A DNA stretch of 64,000 nt, taken from NCBI GenBank assembly GCA_020636105.1, contig JACJYL010000001.1, positions 3,100,001 to 3,164,000 of the forward strand, read 5' to 3'. Position 1 is the stretch's first letter. The number at the start of each line of letters is the position of its first letter. Below, one piece after another: positions 45,224 to 54,578 of this stretch. The stretch comes from Lewinellaceae bacterium. Its GTDB lineage: Bacteria; Bacteroidota; Bacteroidia; Chitinophagales; Saprospiraceae. The position numbers were made by a program, and so were the translations under genes. Under the pieces are notes generated by a model. That model did no database searches and was not told the origin of the DNA. It saw only the letters and a list, made by a program, of their open reading frames with translations.

Positions 45224-46627
45224 ATGAAAAATAGTCATATTTTTATCATTTTTAGAAATTTTTCTAAAAAAGAAGTCCGTGAATTACGGAAATGGCTGCT
45301 TTCTCCGGTACACAACCAACGGGAGGATGTGGTTGCTTTGTTTGAATACCTCTCCAACGAGAAACATTTAGATAACGAAAAATACTACGAAAAAGAGCGG
45401 GTTTTCCAAAAAATATTTCCAAAAAAGAAATACGACGACGCCAAATTCCGCCAAACCATCTTTTTTTTAAATAAGTGTATTGAAGAATACCTCATCTACA
45501 GTGATCTTCGTGAGGATGAAGTTCGTTCAAAAATGGCACTTGCCGGGGTTTATCGTAAGAAAAATATGTCAAAGGCCTATCAAAAAATCATAAAAAGCAT
45601 TGCTGATCTCCAGGAAAAAGAAAACCTTAGAAACGAACATTTCCTTCGTAATGAGTACCTGATCCAAAAAGAACAATACCTGTACTTTGAAAAACAAAAG
45701 CGGAACATCAAAATGAATCTGCAGGAGCTTTCGGATGCACTCGACATTACTTTTTTTGCAGATAAGCTCAAACTGAGTTGCCTTATGCTGGCTCACCAAA
45801 GGGTTTACAAAGCTGAATACAACCCGGGACTGCTTGACGAGGTGCTCAATTATGTTGAAGAAAATAAAATTCTCGATATTCCAGCCATCGCTGTTTATTA
45901 TTATGGCTACAAAGCCCTGACCAGCCAGGACAAATCCTTCTTTGATCACCTCAAAGCTCATATGTTCAACCTGGGTGGAACTTTCCCCAAATCCGAAACA
46001 AGAGACATTTACCTCATGGCACTGAATTATTGCATACGCCGAAATAATGAAGGCGACAAGGCTTTTATCCGTGAGACTTTTGAGCTGTTCAAAAAAATGC
46101 TGGAACTGGACCTGCTCATCGAAAATAAAACTTTCAGCCCCTGGACGTTTGCCAACATTGCCCTAAACGGCCTGCAGCTGGGAGAGTACGTGTGGGTGGA
46201 AAATTTTATCAAAACCTACCAGACCTACCTTCCTAAAAAAGTCAGGGATCACTTTGTCCATTATTGTATGGCAAGACTCCACTTTGAAAAGAAGGAATAC
46301 GATAAAGCCATGCCGCTGTTGGTACAAACCGAATTTGATGATATCCTTCTCAACCTGAATGCCAAAACTTTATTGCTGAAAATGTATTACGAACTAGTAG
46401 AGTTTGATACCCTCGAATCACTGTTGGAAAGTATGCGCACCTATCTTCACCGGAAAGACGTGGGGTATCACGAACCTCTGTTTAAAAACGTGATCCGCCT
46501 CACCAGGAAACTCGTAAGGGTCAACCCCTATGACAAGAAGGAAAAAGCAAAGTTGCGGCTGGAAATTGAAAATACCAATCCTTTGAGGGAACGCACCTGG
46601 CTGCTGGAGCAGTTGGATGCTATGTGA
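45224..46627 (+). CDS. Uncharacterised all-helical protein
   Basis: This 467-residue protein has no signal peptide, no membrane helix and no recognised motif. It is helical and very charged throughout, rich in Lys, Glu and Tyr, with repeat-like helix pairs from about 265 (YCMARLHFEKKEYDKAMPLL is TPR-like). An N-terminal segment of about 100 residues has FSKKEVRELRKWLLSPVHN. It is probably a cytoplasmic TPR-type scaffold, and may be restricted to Saprospiria relatives. Base composition and codon use look native. It is divergent from the T9SS surface gene across a 178-bp AT-rich gap. Confidence 0.7.
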   Translation: MKNSHIFIIFRNFSKKEVRELRKWLLSPVHNQREDVVALFEYLSNEKHLDNEKYYEKERVFQKIFPKKKYDDAKFRQTIFFLNKCIEEYLIYSDLREDEVRSKMALAGVYRKKNMSKAYQKIIKSIADLQEKENLRNEHFLRNEYLIQKEQYLYFEKQKRNIKMNLQELSDALDITFFADKLKLSCLMLAHQRVYKAEYNPGLLDEVLNYVEENKILDIPAIAVYYYGYKALTSQDKSFFDHLKAHMFNLGGTFPKSETRDIYLMALNYCIRRNNEGDKAFIRETFELFKKMLELDLLIENKTFSPWTFANIALNGLQLGEYVWVENFIKTYQTYLPKKVRDHFVHYCMARLHFEKKEYDKAMPLLVQTEFDDILLNLNAKTLLLKMYYELVEFDTLESLLESMRTYLHRKDVGYHEPLFKNVIRLTRKLVRVNPYDKKEKAKLRLEIENTNPLRERTWLLEQLDAM

Positions 46628-46632
46628 GAATG

Positions 46633-46856
46633 CGAGGATGAGTGGATGGGGGGGATGAGTGGATGCGAGGATGAGTGGATGCGAGGATGTCCCAAATGGA
46701 AATCCTGAAAATTCTGGAATCCTGAAAATCCTGATCCTGACAAGGAGGCAATGTGGGGATGTGAGGATGAGTGGATGTGAGGATGTCCCAAATGGAAATC
46801 CTGCAAATTATGGAATCCTGAAAATCCTGATCCTGACAAGGAGGCAATGTGGGGAT
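46633..46856. repeat. 96-bp tandem duplication plus 16-17-bp minisatellite
   Basis: Units of CGAGGATGAGTGGATG occur about three times at 46633-46684. Then a 96-bp unit is present twice (46667-46762 and 46763-46856), each starting with GAGGATGAGTGGATG and carrying GGATGTCCCAAATGG. Because 96 is divisible by three, open frames across it (for example 46528-46878 on the minus strand) are repeats and not a gene. The remaining bases to 46931 hold only a CAGGCAGG motif. Confidence 0.8.
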
Positions 46857-46931
46857 GGATGTGCTCCATTTGAACCAACCTCCTGATGTTGTCAGGCAGG
46901 CTTTGAAGCTGGAACTTTGAACAGTCCCGCC

Positions 46932-47462
46932 TTAAACTGCCGCCGTTTTCTTCTTCAGTATAAAAGCCGTGATGAGAGCCACGATCAACCCTACCGGGAA
47001 AATTTCGAGGAAAGTCATCCCTGTTTTTAAGAAAGGATTTTTATACATTTCCTTGTATTTTTCCATCAAGGCTATCTGGCGAGAGATCTCTTCTTCGTCG
47101 GCTCCGCTGTTCTGTAGCTGTTCCAGGTTGTACTTGTAATACTGATCCATAAAGTCCGGGGCCAGGAAATGACTATACAACATCCAAGTAATCACATAAA
47201 TGCACGATGCGATCAATGCGATCAACAATCCCGTTTTAAAAGACTGATCAAAAGAAATACTCCCTGCAAGATGGTTATCCCGGTAAGACTTAACCCCCAC
47301 GAAAACCATTGATAAAGAAATGATCATGGTGACATATCCCAATAACATCCCTCCGGAAAAATCTATTTCTTCTCCCCGTCCCTGGATGGAAAACGTCAAG
47401 ATCATAAAAAAAGCTAAAACGCCTCCTGAAATTAACCCGTACTTCCAAACTGTATTTTTCAT
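46932..47462 (-). CDS. DUF4199 integral membrane protein
   Basis: This 176-residue Bacteroidota membrane protein of the DUF4199 family has four transmembrane helices (about 8-26, 38-57, 75-98, 150-168). A charged loop of about 45 residues lies between the third and fourth helices, and SISFDQSFKTGLLIALIAS is family-like. Its function is unknown. It is followed (167 bp) by another small membrane gene and probably transcribed with it. Confidence 0.85.
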   Translation of the reverse strand: MKNTVWKYGLISGGVLAFFMILTFSIQGRGEEIDFSGGMLLGYVTMIISLSMVFVGVKSYRDNHLAGSISFDQSFKTGLLIALIASCIYVITWMLYSHFLAPDFMDQYYKYNLEQLQNSGADEEEISRQIALMEKYKEMYKNPFLKTGMTFLEIFPVGLIVALITAFILKKKTAAV

Positions 47463-47628
47463 AATTGAGTGTTTTTTGAACGAACCAAATGAATAAATGA
47501 TTTCAATCCAAAGAAAAGCTATTTTGGAATTTTTCAGGTTTCGCCCAGGGACTAATTTACAAAAATCATAATTAAGGAGGAAGGAAGGATTATGATGCCA
47601 GACTCAGGCCTGGCCAAGCAATCGGCCT

Positions 47629-48090
47629 CTAATCCTGGTGCATTTCCTGCTCTTCCTTAACCGACAGTTTATAATCTTTGGAAAACTCAGCCATGTAAGG
47701 CCGTACAAACAAAAGTGCCAGCCAGCCAATACTGAAATATAAAGCGTTGAGTTCATCCCCCGTTAAAAGCAGGGCAACCACGGCAAAAAGAATGGTTCCT
47801 TCAATGAGGGCTGACCGCATAATGATTCGGGTCCTGTAATCATTTAATTTTTCAGAAAGGTCCGATGTTCCCTTGAAGGCGGCCATTTTATTCCTGTCAA
47901 GCAGCCTGGAAAGAAGAATACTTGATAAGACCATCAACGGCACCAGGTAGGTAAACACCTTTAAATCTTCTCCCTCCGGTGCACCAGTGTTTTCTGTACC
48001 CAGCAGGAAATAAACCACCATAAAAAACAGCAGCGACCCCAAACAAAGAGCGCCATGTACAATGCGAATGGAAAGAAAGTCTTTTTTCAT
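47629..48090 (-). CDS. Small integral membrane protein, unrecognised family
   Basis: This 153-residue protein has about four transmembrane helices (about 12-29, 46-61, 91-109, 113-130). The second loop holds a conserved-looking charged stretch (RLLDRNKMAAFKG) and the C-terminus is hydrophilic. No function can be assigned. It lies between the DUF4199 gene and the POT transporters, on the same strand. Confidence 0.65.
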   Translation of the reverse strand: MKKDFLSIRIVHGALCLGSLLFFMVVYFLLGTENTGAPEGEDLKVFTYLVPLMVLSSILLSRLLDRNKMAAFKGTSDLSEKLNDYRTRIIMRSALIEGTILFAVVALLLTGDELNALYFSIGWLALLFVRPYMAEFSKDYKLSVKEEQEMHQD

Positions 48091-48148
48091 AGATCTGTTA
48101 GTTTGTGAACTACTGAAGATATTTTGATAAAATAACCTTTGAATGAAG

Positions 48149-50170
48149 TTATTTCACTCCGTGCATCAACTTTTTGATAAACGGACTGATCAATACCGCC
48201 AAGAGGCCCATGCCCACAGGAATCAGGGTGAAAATCAGGAAGAAAGTGGTAAGATCCCACTGCTCGGTGATCTTATCGATCTGGCCTCCCATTACGCCCG
48301 CCAGTTTATTGCCGATAGCAATAGCCAGGTACCAAACTCCAAACATGAAGGCGATCATTCTTGCCGGCACCAGCTTACTGATATAGGACAAGGATACCGG
48401 GGAAAGGCAAAGCTCTCCAAGGGTATGAAAAAGATAAGCCAATACCAGCCAGACAATACTCACAGAGGCCGCTTTGGCCCCTTGGGGAATAGCCATCGAT
48501 CCGAAAGCCAACACGGCGAATCCTATCCCCAAGAGGATCAATCCCAAACCATATTTAACCGCCGGTGGGGGATTGTACTTGCTTTCCCACCATTTCGAGA
48601 ACAAGGGTGCAAAAGCGATGATAAACAACGAGTTGAGGATGAGGAACCAGGTCGCCGGAATTTCCACCTCATTTTCCCGCTTTTTAATCACGGTCGCCTC
48701 GATCTTACGATCCACAACCGCTATTTTATCCGCCGAAAGTTCCCGGTAGGTTCCTTTTTTATCGATGTCCAGAATATAGGTTTTGTCACCTGCACTCAGG
48801 TTTTCAGCACTGCGAATGGTCGTCGGCTGCTGTTCGATGACTGCATCGGGTGCTACATCCATCATCCCCGTCAGGGCCGTGTAGGTTGTTTTTTCCTTAC
48901 CATCGTCGCCGGTTTGTACGCTGACCAGGGCCGGGTAGGTAATATCGTAAGAAAAGGTATTCAGATTCCGGTTGATCTTCCACCCGACGATGCCCCAGAT
49001 GATCACAAAACTTAGCCCTAAGATAATATTGGCTGTGGCGTATTTGGCAAAAGTTTGTCTGAACAACAACACCAAAACCCAGGTAATGATCGCCACAGGA
49101 ATCACCGTGATGAGAATATCCACTACAATGAAGATATTGGCCGCACTTCCTGAAAATACACGTTGGGTATAATCTTTGGCGAAAATGGTCATGGACCCTC
49201 CGGCCTGCTCAAAAGAACCCCAGAAGAATATGATAAAAAAGGCGAAGAATACGATCGCGATCATTCTCCCCCGAAGCACTTTGTCATAACGCATGATCCT
49301 CAAGCCCAGCACCAGGAAAAACAGGATCAGTGCCCCGGCGATAAAATAGTTGGAATAATCGACTCCACCAAAGGCCAGAATGTTTAAATCGGCAATTTTT
49401 GACATCGGATCATTGATGATCCAGGTAAGCCCGACTACTGCAATAACAACAATCATTATTTTATCCAGGAGGGTAAACGGATTCAACGGCACATCATCTT
49501 TTTCATTTTTAACCACCGTCTTTTGCGCTTGTTTTACCGGTTTTTTACCAATATCCCCGAAAATATCCTGGGCAAAATAAAACTGCAACATCCCCATAAA
49601 CATAAAAATACCGGCCAGTCCAAACCCCCAACTCCAGCCCACCATCTCCCCGAGGTAACCGCACATCATAATCCCGAGGAAAGCGCCAGCATTCACGCCC
49701 ATATAAAAGATCACATAAGCCCCGTCTTTTTTCTCCGGGGTATCTTTATACATTTCAGAAATAGTGGAAGTCATATTGGGTTTGAACAACCCATTGCCGA
49801 TAATCAGTAACCCAATACCGATGTAAAGGAAAATGTGCGAAAATTCAATGGCCATACAGGCATGTCCCATGGTCATGACCGTCGCCCCGTAGAACACCGC
49901 TTTACGGTAACCGATCACCCTGTCGGCCAGCATGCCACCCAGGATAGGCGTCAGATAAACCAATGCCGTATAGGTGCCGTACAAGGCAAGAGCATCTTCC
50001 CTGGGCCAGTCCCAGCCACCCATTCCGAATGCACTGACCAGAAAAATAACGAGCAAAGCCCGCATCCCGTAGTAACTGAATCGCTCCCACATTTCTGTAA
50101 AAAAGAGGACAAACAGCCCTGCCGGATGACCCAATACTTTGCTCTTGAAAAATTCCGAATTTGATTCCAT
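48149..50170 (-). CDS. POT-family proton-dependent oligopeptide transporter (third of three), with large soluble insert
   Basis: This 673-residue major-facilitator transporter takes up di- and tripeptides with protons. The N-terminal signature ExxERFSYYG (EMWERFSYYG) and the later GNGLFKPNMTS and YFLAG-type motifs are present. It differs from its neighbours in carrying a hydrophilic insert of about 100 residues (roughly 390-495, with ADKIAVVDRKIEATVIKK) between membrane helices. It is the last gene of a three-transporter run on the minus strand. Confidence 0.9.
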   Translation of the reverse strand: MESNSEFFKSKVLGHPAGLFVLFFTEMWERFSYYGMRALLVIFLVSAFGMGGWDWPREDALALYGTYTALVYLTPILGGMLADRVIGYRKAVFYGATVMTMGHACMAIEFSHIFLYIGIGLLIIGNGLFKPNMTSTISEMYKDTPEKKDGAYVIFYMGVNAGAFLGIMMCGYLGEMVGWSWGFGLAGIFMFMGMLQFYFAQDIFGDIGKKPVKQAQKTVVKNEKDDVPLNPFTLLDKIMIVVIAVVGLTWIINDPMSKIADLNILAFGGVDYSNYFIAGALILFFLVLGLRIMRYDKVLRGRMIAIVFFAFFIIFFWGSFEQAGGSMTIFAKDYTQRVFSGSAANIFIVVDILITVIPVAIITWVLVLLFRQTFAKYATANIILGLSFVIIWGIVGWKINRNLNTFSYDITYPALVSVQTGDDGKEKTTYTALTGMMDVAPDAVIEQQPTTIRSAENLSAGDKTYILDIDKKGTYRELSADKIAVVDRKIEATVIKKRENEVEIPATWFLILNSLFIIAFAPLFSKWWESKYNPPPAVKYGLGLILLGIGFAVLAFGSMAIPQGAKAASVSIVWLVLAYLFHTLGELCLSPVSLSYISKLVPARMIAFMFGVWYLAIAIGNKLAGVMGGQIDKITEQWDLTTFFLIFTLIPVGMGLLAVLISPFIKKLMHGVK

Positions 50171-50213
50171 TTACTTCTGATTTTGTTCCACTATACTTTG
50201 GCTTCTAAAAAAA

Positions 50214-51881
50214 TTATGCCTCCGCACTTTTTTTCTCCCGGGGTCTGATCACCATTTTGTCATAAAAATATAACGCCAAAATGGTTACAATTCCAATCCC
50301 TACAATGACATACCATATTCGATTGGGCTGGTAAGTGTCCCAAAGGAATTGCGTCATTTCATTTTGAGTCATACTCAGTTTTTCAGAAGCCTGGGCGAAA
50401 TAATCATTCTTGGAAAATGTCCCCCCTATCCCTTCCATGCTAAGGTCTTTATTGCTTTTTACAAAAACGCTTATTTTGTCAATAACAGGCTGCCAATTAG
50501 TCGTATCAACATTTACCGGGATAAATTTAGAGGTAACTTCCGCTACATCCATTTTCAAAACATGGGCCGTTTTTTCAGCAAATTGAGATTGGGATAAATT
50601 CGTTCCTACCTCTTGAACCTGGATTCCTCTTTGCAGGACTTCTCCCTTCAACAGACTAATTTTATCAGACCAGGCTTGATAAAGATTTCCAGAAACGAAG
50701 GTGGTGAAAAAGTTCCCCGCAGCGACCGGTAAGAAATAAGTTCCCATGTATAAAGCCTCTTTCCCTTTTGGAGAGATTAAGGCAATGAATGAAGAGAAAG
50801 TAGGGTTAGTGGCCATTTCACCAACGGCAAAAATAACAATACCAATGATAGTATAAAGTCCGTTATCGGTATAAAAAGTAAGTCCTATACCGATGGCAGC
50901 GATGATAAAACCCGTAATCATCGCACTCACGTGACGGAATTTGAGCACCACATAGGACACCAATAATTGCAACACGATTATAGCTCCTGCGTCGATATTA
51001 ATAAGCATTTCAGGTTTTACGGCAACGGAATCACCCCCACCAGCCATTAATTTCGCAAACCACGGCGATACAGATGCAATAGTATTATATAGTGCGCTCG
51101 TGTTTACCCAATCCTCAACAAACGTAGGAAGTGTATAAAAAAGCTGATTAAACATGGTCCAGAAACCAACCATGATCACCAGAAGCACAGTTAACCTTAC
51201 ATCCATCACCGCTTCAACGATCTTCTTAAAGGAACTTTTAATCGCTTGACCAATGCTTTCTTCCGTTTTTATCCGATTAGGCTCCTTAAAGAAAAAAATC
51301 ACGATCAGTAAATTCACAAAAATAACAGAGGCTGCCATTAAAAAAACGATCTTCCATCCGTAAGCCTCTCTCAAATTAGCCGAAAAGGCAGGGCCAATAA
51401 ACCCACCGATATTGACCATCATATAAAAAATACCAAAACCAAGTGTTGAATTGGATTCATCGGTACTTTTTGTAACAATCGCTGAAGCTACAGGCTTAAA
51501 GATCGCTGCCCCCACTGCTACATACAGGAAAACAACAAAAACAGCCACATAACTCGACACTTCGCCCATTAAATAGTACCCCGAAATCAGCATTACATAG
51601 GCAATAATCAGGGAAAGCTTATACCCGATTTTATCTGCAATCACCCCGGTCAACAAAGGTAAGAGGTATAAAATAGCTGTTACAATACCCATGATTTGTC
51701 CCTTTTCCGTATGGGAAAACCCAAGTGCCCCTTCATCGGTAGACCCCACTAAATATAAGGCCAGCACAGCAAACAAACCATACCAGGCCCACCGCTCGAA
51801 CAATTCCATTGCACTGGCTACCCAAAAACTCTTAGGGTAGGATTTCATTACGCTTAAAAATGATTTTTTCTCGTTGCTCAT
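50214..51881 (-). CDS. POT-family transporter with divergent signature (second of three)
   Basis: This 555-residue POT-like transporter lacks the strict ERFSYYG of its neighbours and reads MELFERWAWYGL at its first helix, so substrate or coupling may differ. GAAIFKPVASAIVTKST replaces the usual GNGFFKPN, and a soluble segment of about 90 residues precedes the last helix (about 415-520). It sits between two typical POT genes, 43 and 89 bp away, and its start follows an anti-Shine-Dalgarno-loop hairpin at 51901-51931. Confidence 0.85.
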   Translation of the reverse strand: MSNEKKSFLSVMKSYPKSFWVASAMELFERWAWYGLFAVLALYLVGSTDEGALGFSHTEKGQIMGIVTAILYLLPLLTGVIADKIGYKLSLIIAYVMLISGYYLMGEVSSYVAVFVVFLYVAVGAAIFKPVASAIVTKSTDESNSTLGFGIFYMMVNIGGFIGPAFSANLREAYGWKIVFLMAASVIFVNLLIVIFFFKEPNRIKTEESIGQAIKSSFKKIVEAVMDVRLTVLLVIMVGFWTMFNQLFYTLPTFVEDWVNTSALYNTIASVSPWFAKLMAGGGDSVAVKPEMLINIDAGAIIVLQLLVSYVVLKFRHVSAMITGFIIAAIGIGLTFYTDNGLYTIIGIVIFAVGEMATNPTFSSFIALISPKGKEALYMGTYFLPVAAGNFFTTFVSGNLYQAWSDKISLLKGEVLQRGIQVQEVGTNLSQSQFAEKTAHVLKMDVAEVTSKFIPVNVDTTNWQPVIDKISVFVKSNKDLSMEGIGGTFSKNDYFAQASEKLSMTQNEMTQFLWDTYQPNRIWYVIVGIGIVTILALYFYDKMVIRPREKKSAEA

Positions 51882-51900
51882 AAAATGTAAGGTTAAATAG

Positions 51901-51931
51901 ATAGACCCTGTTAGGAGGTAACAGGGTCTAT
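51901..51931 (-). promoter_or_regulatory. Hairpin with ACCTCCT loop ahead of the middle POT gene
   Basis: Perfect 12-bp stem ATAGACCCTGTT / AACAGGGTCTAT. On the transcribed minus strand the loop reads ACCTCCT, the core of the 16S anti-Shine-Dalgarno sequence. It ends 19 bp before the start codon and no T-run follows. Confidence 0.6.
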
Positions 51932-51970
51932 CCAGGTGTTATTAACTATTAAATTTTGTCATTTTCCTTT

Positions 51971-53455
51971 TTAATGGATTCCTTTCATGAATTTATTTAA
52001 AAATGGAGATAACAATACCAAACATATACCTGATCCGAGCATTAACATCGTAATAAAAGGATATAGCTCAAAATCGTATTTTTGTAAAATACTTTCCAAC
52101 ATAGCGGCAAGATAGTTACCGGCTGCAAAACTTGCCATCCACAAACCCATCACTACCGATACTAATTTTTTGGGGGCTAATTTGGTAATCATAGAGAGTC
52201 CAATAGGTGATAACATCAACTCTCCAAGTGTCAAAATAACATAAACGGCAACGAGCCACATAGGTGATATTAATTTTCCACCTTCCGCCAGATGACTAGC
52301 TTGTGTCATAATCCAAAAAGCAAATGCTCCCAAAAACAATCCAATCGCAAACTTGATCGGGGTTCTTGGATTAAGCTTCATGGCATCCAACTTCAACCAC
52401 ATGATTGAAAATATAGGTGCAAAAATCAGAATGGCGATTGGATTAATATTTTGGAACCAGGTTGCCGGTATCGTCCAATTAAACAAAACCCTGTTGGTGT
52501 TTTCAGCAGCAAACAGGTTCAACGTACCCCCCGCTTGTTCAAATCCGGCCCAAAAGGCAACATTGAAAAATGCCAGTACCAATATCACGATCATTCGGGT
52601 CCATTCGTCCGCTCCATTTGTTCCTTGTACAATGACATAACCCAATCCTAAAACACCCACGACAAAACCAACAATAGTAACAATATTGGCTACATTATCC
52701 GGGATCATTCTCCATAAGAAAACCAGCAGAAAAGTCACTACGACCAGGCCAATGGCATAAATGATAATATCACGCCAATCTTTGCCGTCCAACACTAATT
52801 TTCCGTTTGCTGTATTCGGAGGTAACCCTTTATCTTCCAAAGATGCCTCTCTGGTCTTCATCCAAAGCACCCCAATGATCATACCTATGGCTGCTGCCAG
52901 GTAACCATATCCCCAATAGACATTTTCGCCCAATGCACCGGCAATAAAAGGTCCCAGGATGGCTCCAAGATTGATCCCCATGTAAAAAATATTAAATGCG
53001 GAGTCTTTTCTTGGGTCATTGTCATCATAAAAATCACCTACAATGGTGGAAATATTAGGTTTGAAAAAACCATTTCCAATGATGAGTACCCCCAAACCGA
53101 AGTTGAAAATAAACAGCCTGGTGGCAACATCGACAGAACTCATCATAAAGGAACTGGAAGCCAGTAATAATTGGCCTACTGCCATGACCAAACCACCGAT
53201 ATAAACTGTTTTTCGTTTTCCTAAAAATTTATCGGCTACCCAACCTCCAAGGATAGGAGTAAGGTATACCAATCCGGTAAAAATTCCATAAATAGCCAAC
53301 GCCTCTTGTCGTTCCAGGCCAAATCCTCCGTTGACCAATTCAGCGGTTAGATATAAAGTTAACAGCGCGCGCATTCCATAGTAGCTGAATCGCTCCCACA
53401 TTTCGGTAGCAAAAAGCGTATAGAGCGCCTTAGGGTGTTTTGTCGTTGTACTCAT
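51971..53455 (-). CDS. POT-family proton-dependent oligopeptide transporter (first of three)
   Basis: This 494-residue peptide transporter has EMWERFSYYGMRALLTLY (about 13-30), the POT motif including ExxERF, and GNGFFKPNISTIVGDFY in the fourth or fifth helix. Length matches the bacterial DtpT/DtpA group without an insert. It is first in the transporter run. The 369-bp gap to the DUF4230 gene shows nothing recognisable. Confidence 0.92.
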   Translation of the reverse strand: MSTTTKHPKALYTLFATEMWERFSYYGMRALLTLYLTAELVNGGFGLERQEALAIYGIFTGLVYLTPILGGWVADKFLGKRKTVYIGGLVMAVGQLLLASSSFMMSSVDVATRLFIFNFGLGVLIIGNGFFKPNISTIVGDFYDDNDPRKDSAFNIFYMGINLGAILGPFIAGALGENVYWGYGYLAAAIGMIIGVLWMKTREASLEDKGLPPNTANGKLVLDGKDWRDIIIYAIGLVVVTFLLVFLWRMIPDNVANIVTIVGFVVGVLGLGYVIVQGTNGADEWTRMIVILVLAFFNVAFWAGFEQAGGTLNLFAAENTNRVLFNWTIPATWFQNINPIAILIFAPIFSIMWLKLDAMKLNPRTPIKFAIGLFLGAFAFWIMTQASHLAEGGKLISPMWLVAVYVILTLGELMLSPIGLSMITKLAPKKLVSVVMGLWMASFAAGNYLAAMLESILQKYDFELYPFITMLMLGSGICLVLLSPFLNKFMKGIH

Positions 53456-53824
53456 ATTTTAATTGATTTTAATTTTCAAATCGAGTAAAAATAAATTATT
53501 TAACCTTAATAAGAAAAAATAAGATAGTGGCTTTCAATGGCTATAAATTGTTCTCAGGCATTTATAGTCGTTCCCAAAGCAGCACTAAAGTAATTTTTTT
53601 TGGTAAGAATAAGTGAAAAAAAGGGCTAAATTTTGTTAGGATAAAGTTAATCCGCTAAAAAGGTGGGGTGAGTGGTTAAATTTGGGATGAAATACTGCGA
53701 TATCGAGAGGTTGCAGTGCCTTGATCCGGTGATCCCAATGGTATTATGCCCCCGGAAGGCTGCGGTGGTTTGCTGTGAGATAAAGGGCAGAAAGTGTTTC
53801 TTGTGCAAATGTGATTAATTGACC

Positions 53825-54460
53825 CTAATCCGGAAAAGAGTCCCGCTCCAACACGGGAATGAGGTCATTGTCGATTTCGACCCGCCAACCGACTGAAGTA
53901 GCCATATAAGTGATGACACTGAGCATTTGATTGCCTTGTTCCCTGGCTTCTTCCAGGAGGCCGGATTCTGCAGCTTTCTTTTTGAGCACCTCTTTGGCAT
54001 TCTTATTGAGCTGGGTATAGTCATCAGGAGTAAAGCTGTTGAAAAAGCTCTCTTCCAGCCCCATGTAACTCAACTCATGGTCGATAGAAAGGATTTTGGG
54101 CTCCGGCAAATTGCGAATGATCAATACATGACGGGCACTGTCGGCCGTGATGGTCACCTGTTCCATGTCATAACCAACATAGACCGTACCCTTCACCTGC
54201 AGTAAAGCTTTTTTGGAAAACTCAAAAACAGTGGGAAAAGGCAGGTACAAGGTCATCGGACGGATATTTGCCTCATTGTAAACCTCTGCAAAATTACCTT
54301 CAATGGTCACCAGTTTACATACCTTTTTGACCTTTTCGAGCAACACCACCGATTGAATGTTTCGCTGCGCTTCCGCTTCTTTTTTATAAAAAAGACGGGT
54401 AATAAAAACGCCGGCAAGAAATATTAGGACAATACCTATTCCATAAAGGATTTTTTTCAT
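53825..54460 (-). CDS. DUF4230 membrane-anchored protein
   Basis: This 211-residue protein has one N-terminal membrane helix (about 5-22), then an alpha/beta DUF4230 domain in which a central part reads GTVYVGYDMEQVTITADSAR. It is probably periplasmic. Its role is unknown. It is last in a four-gene operon with the TlpA-like, DUF3108 and flippase-like genes. Confidence 0.82.
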   Translation of the reverse strand: MKKILYGIGIVLIFLAGVFITRLFYKKEAEAQRNIQSVVLLEKVKKVCKLVTIEGNFAEVYNEANIRPMTLYLPFPTVFEFSKKALLQVKGTVYVGYDMEQVTITADSARHVLIIRNLPEPKILSIDHELSYMGLEESFFNSFTPDDYTQLNKNAKEVLKKKAAESGLLEEAREQGNQMLSVITYMATSVGWRVEIDNDLIPVLERDSFPD

Positions 54461-54578
54461 CGATTTGTCATGCTACATTAAAAAATTAACGCTTATCTCC
54501 CCACCCCTAAAATAGTCCTCGAAAGTTGAAAACGCACCATTTTCAGGGCCTGATTTCTATCCCATCCTGCTATAATTC

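Noticed and set aside
46528..46878. Repetitive HPHIASLSGSGFSGF-like frame on the minus strand as a possible small repeat protein
   Set aside because: It is created by the 96-bp tandem DNA repeat, which is open in several frames. It has no start context or promoter and overlaps the end of the helical-protein gene.
53456..53824. Gap before the POT run as a site for a small RNA or operon promoter
   Set aside because: No clean promoter pair or hairpin was found on either strand; only AT-rich sequence and GC-richer spacer.
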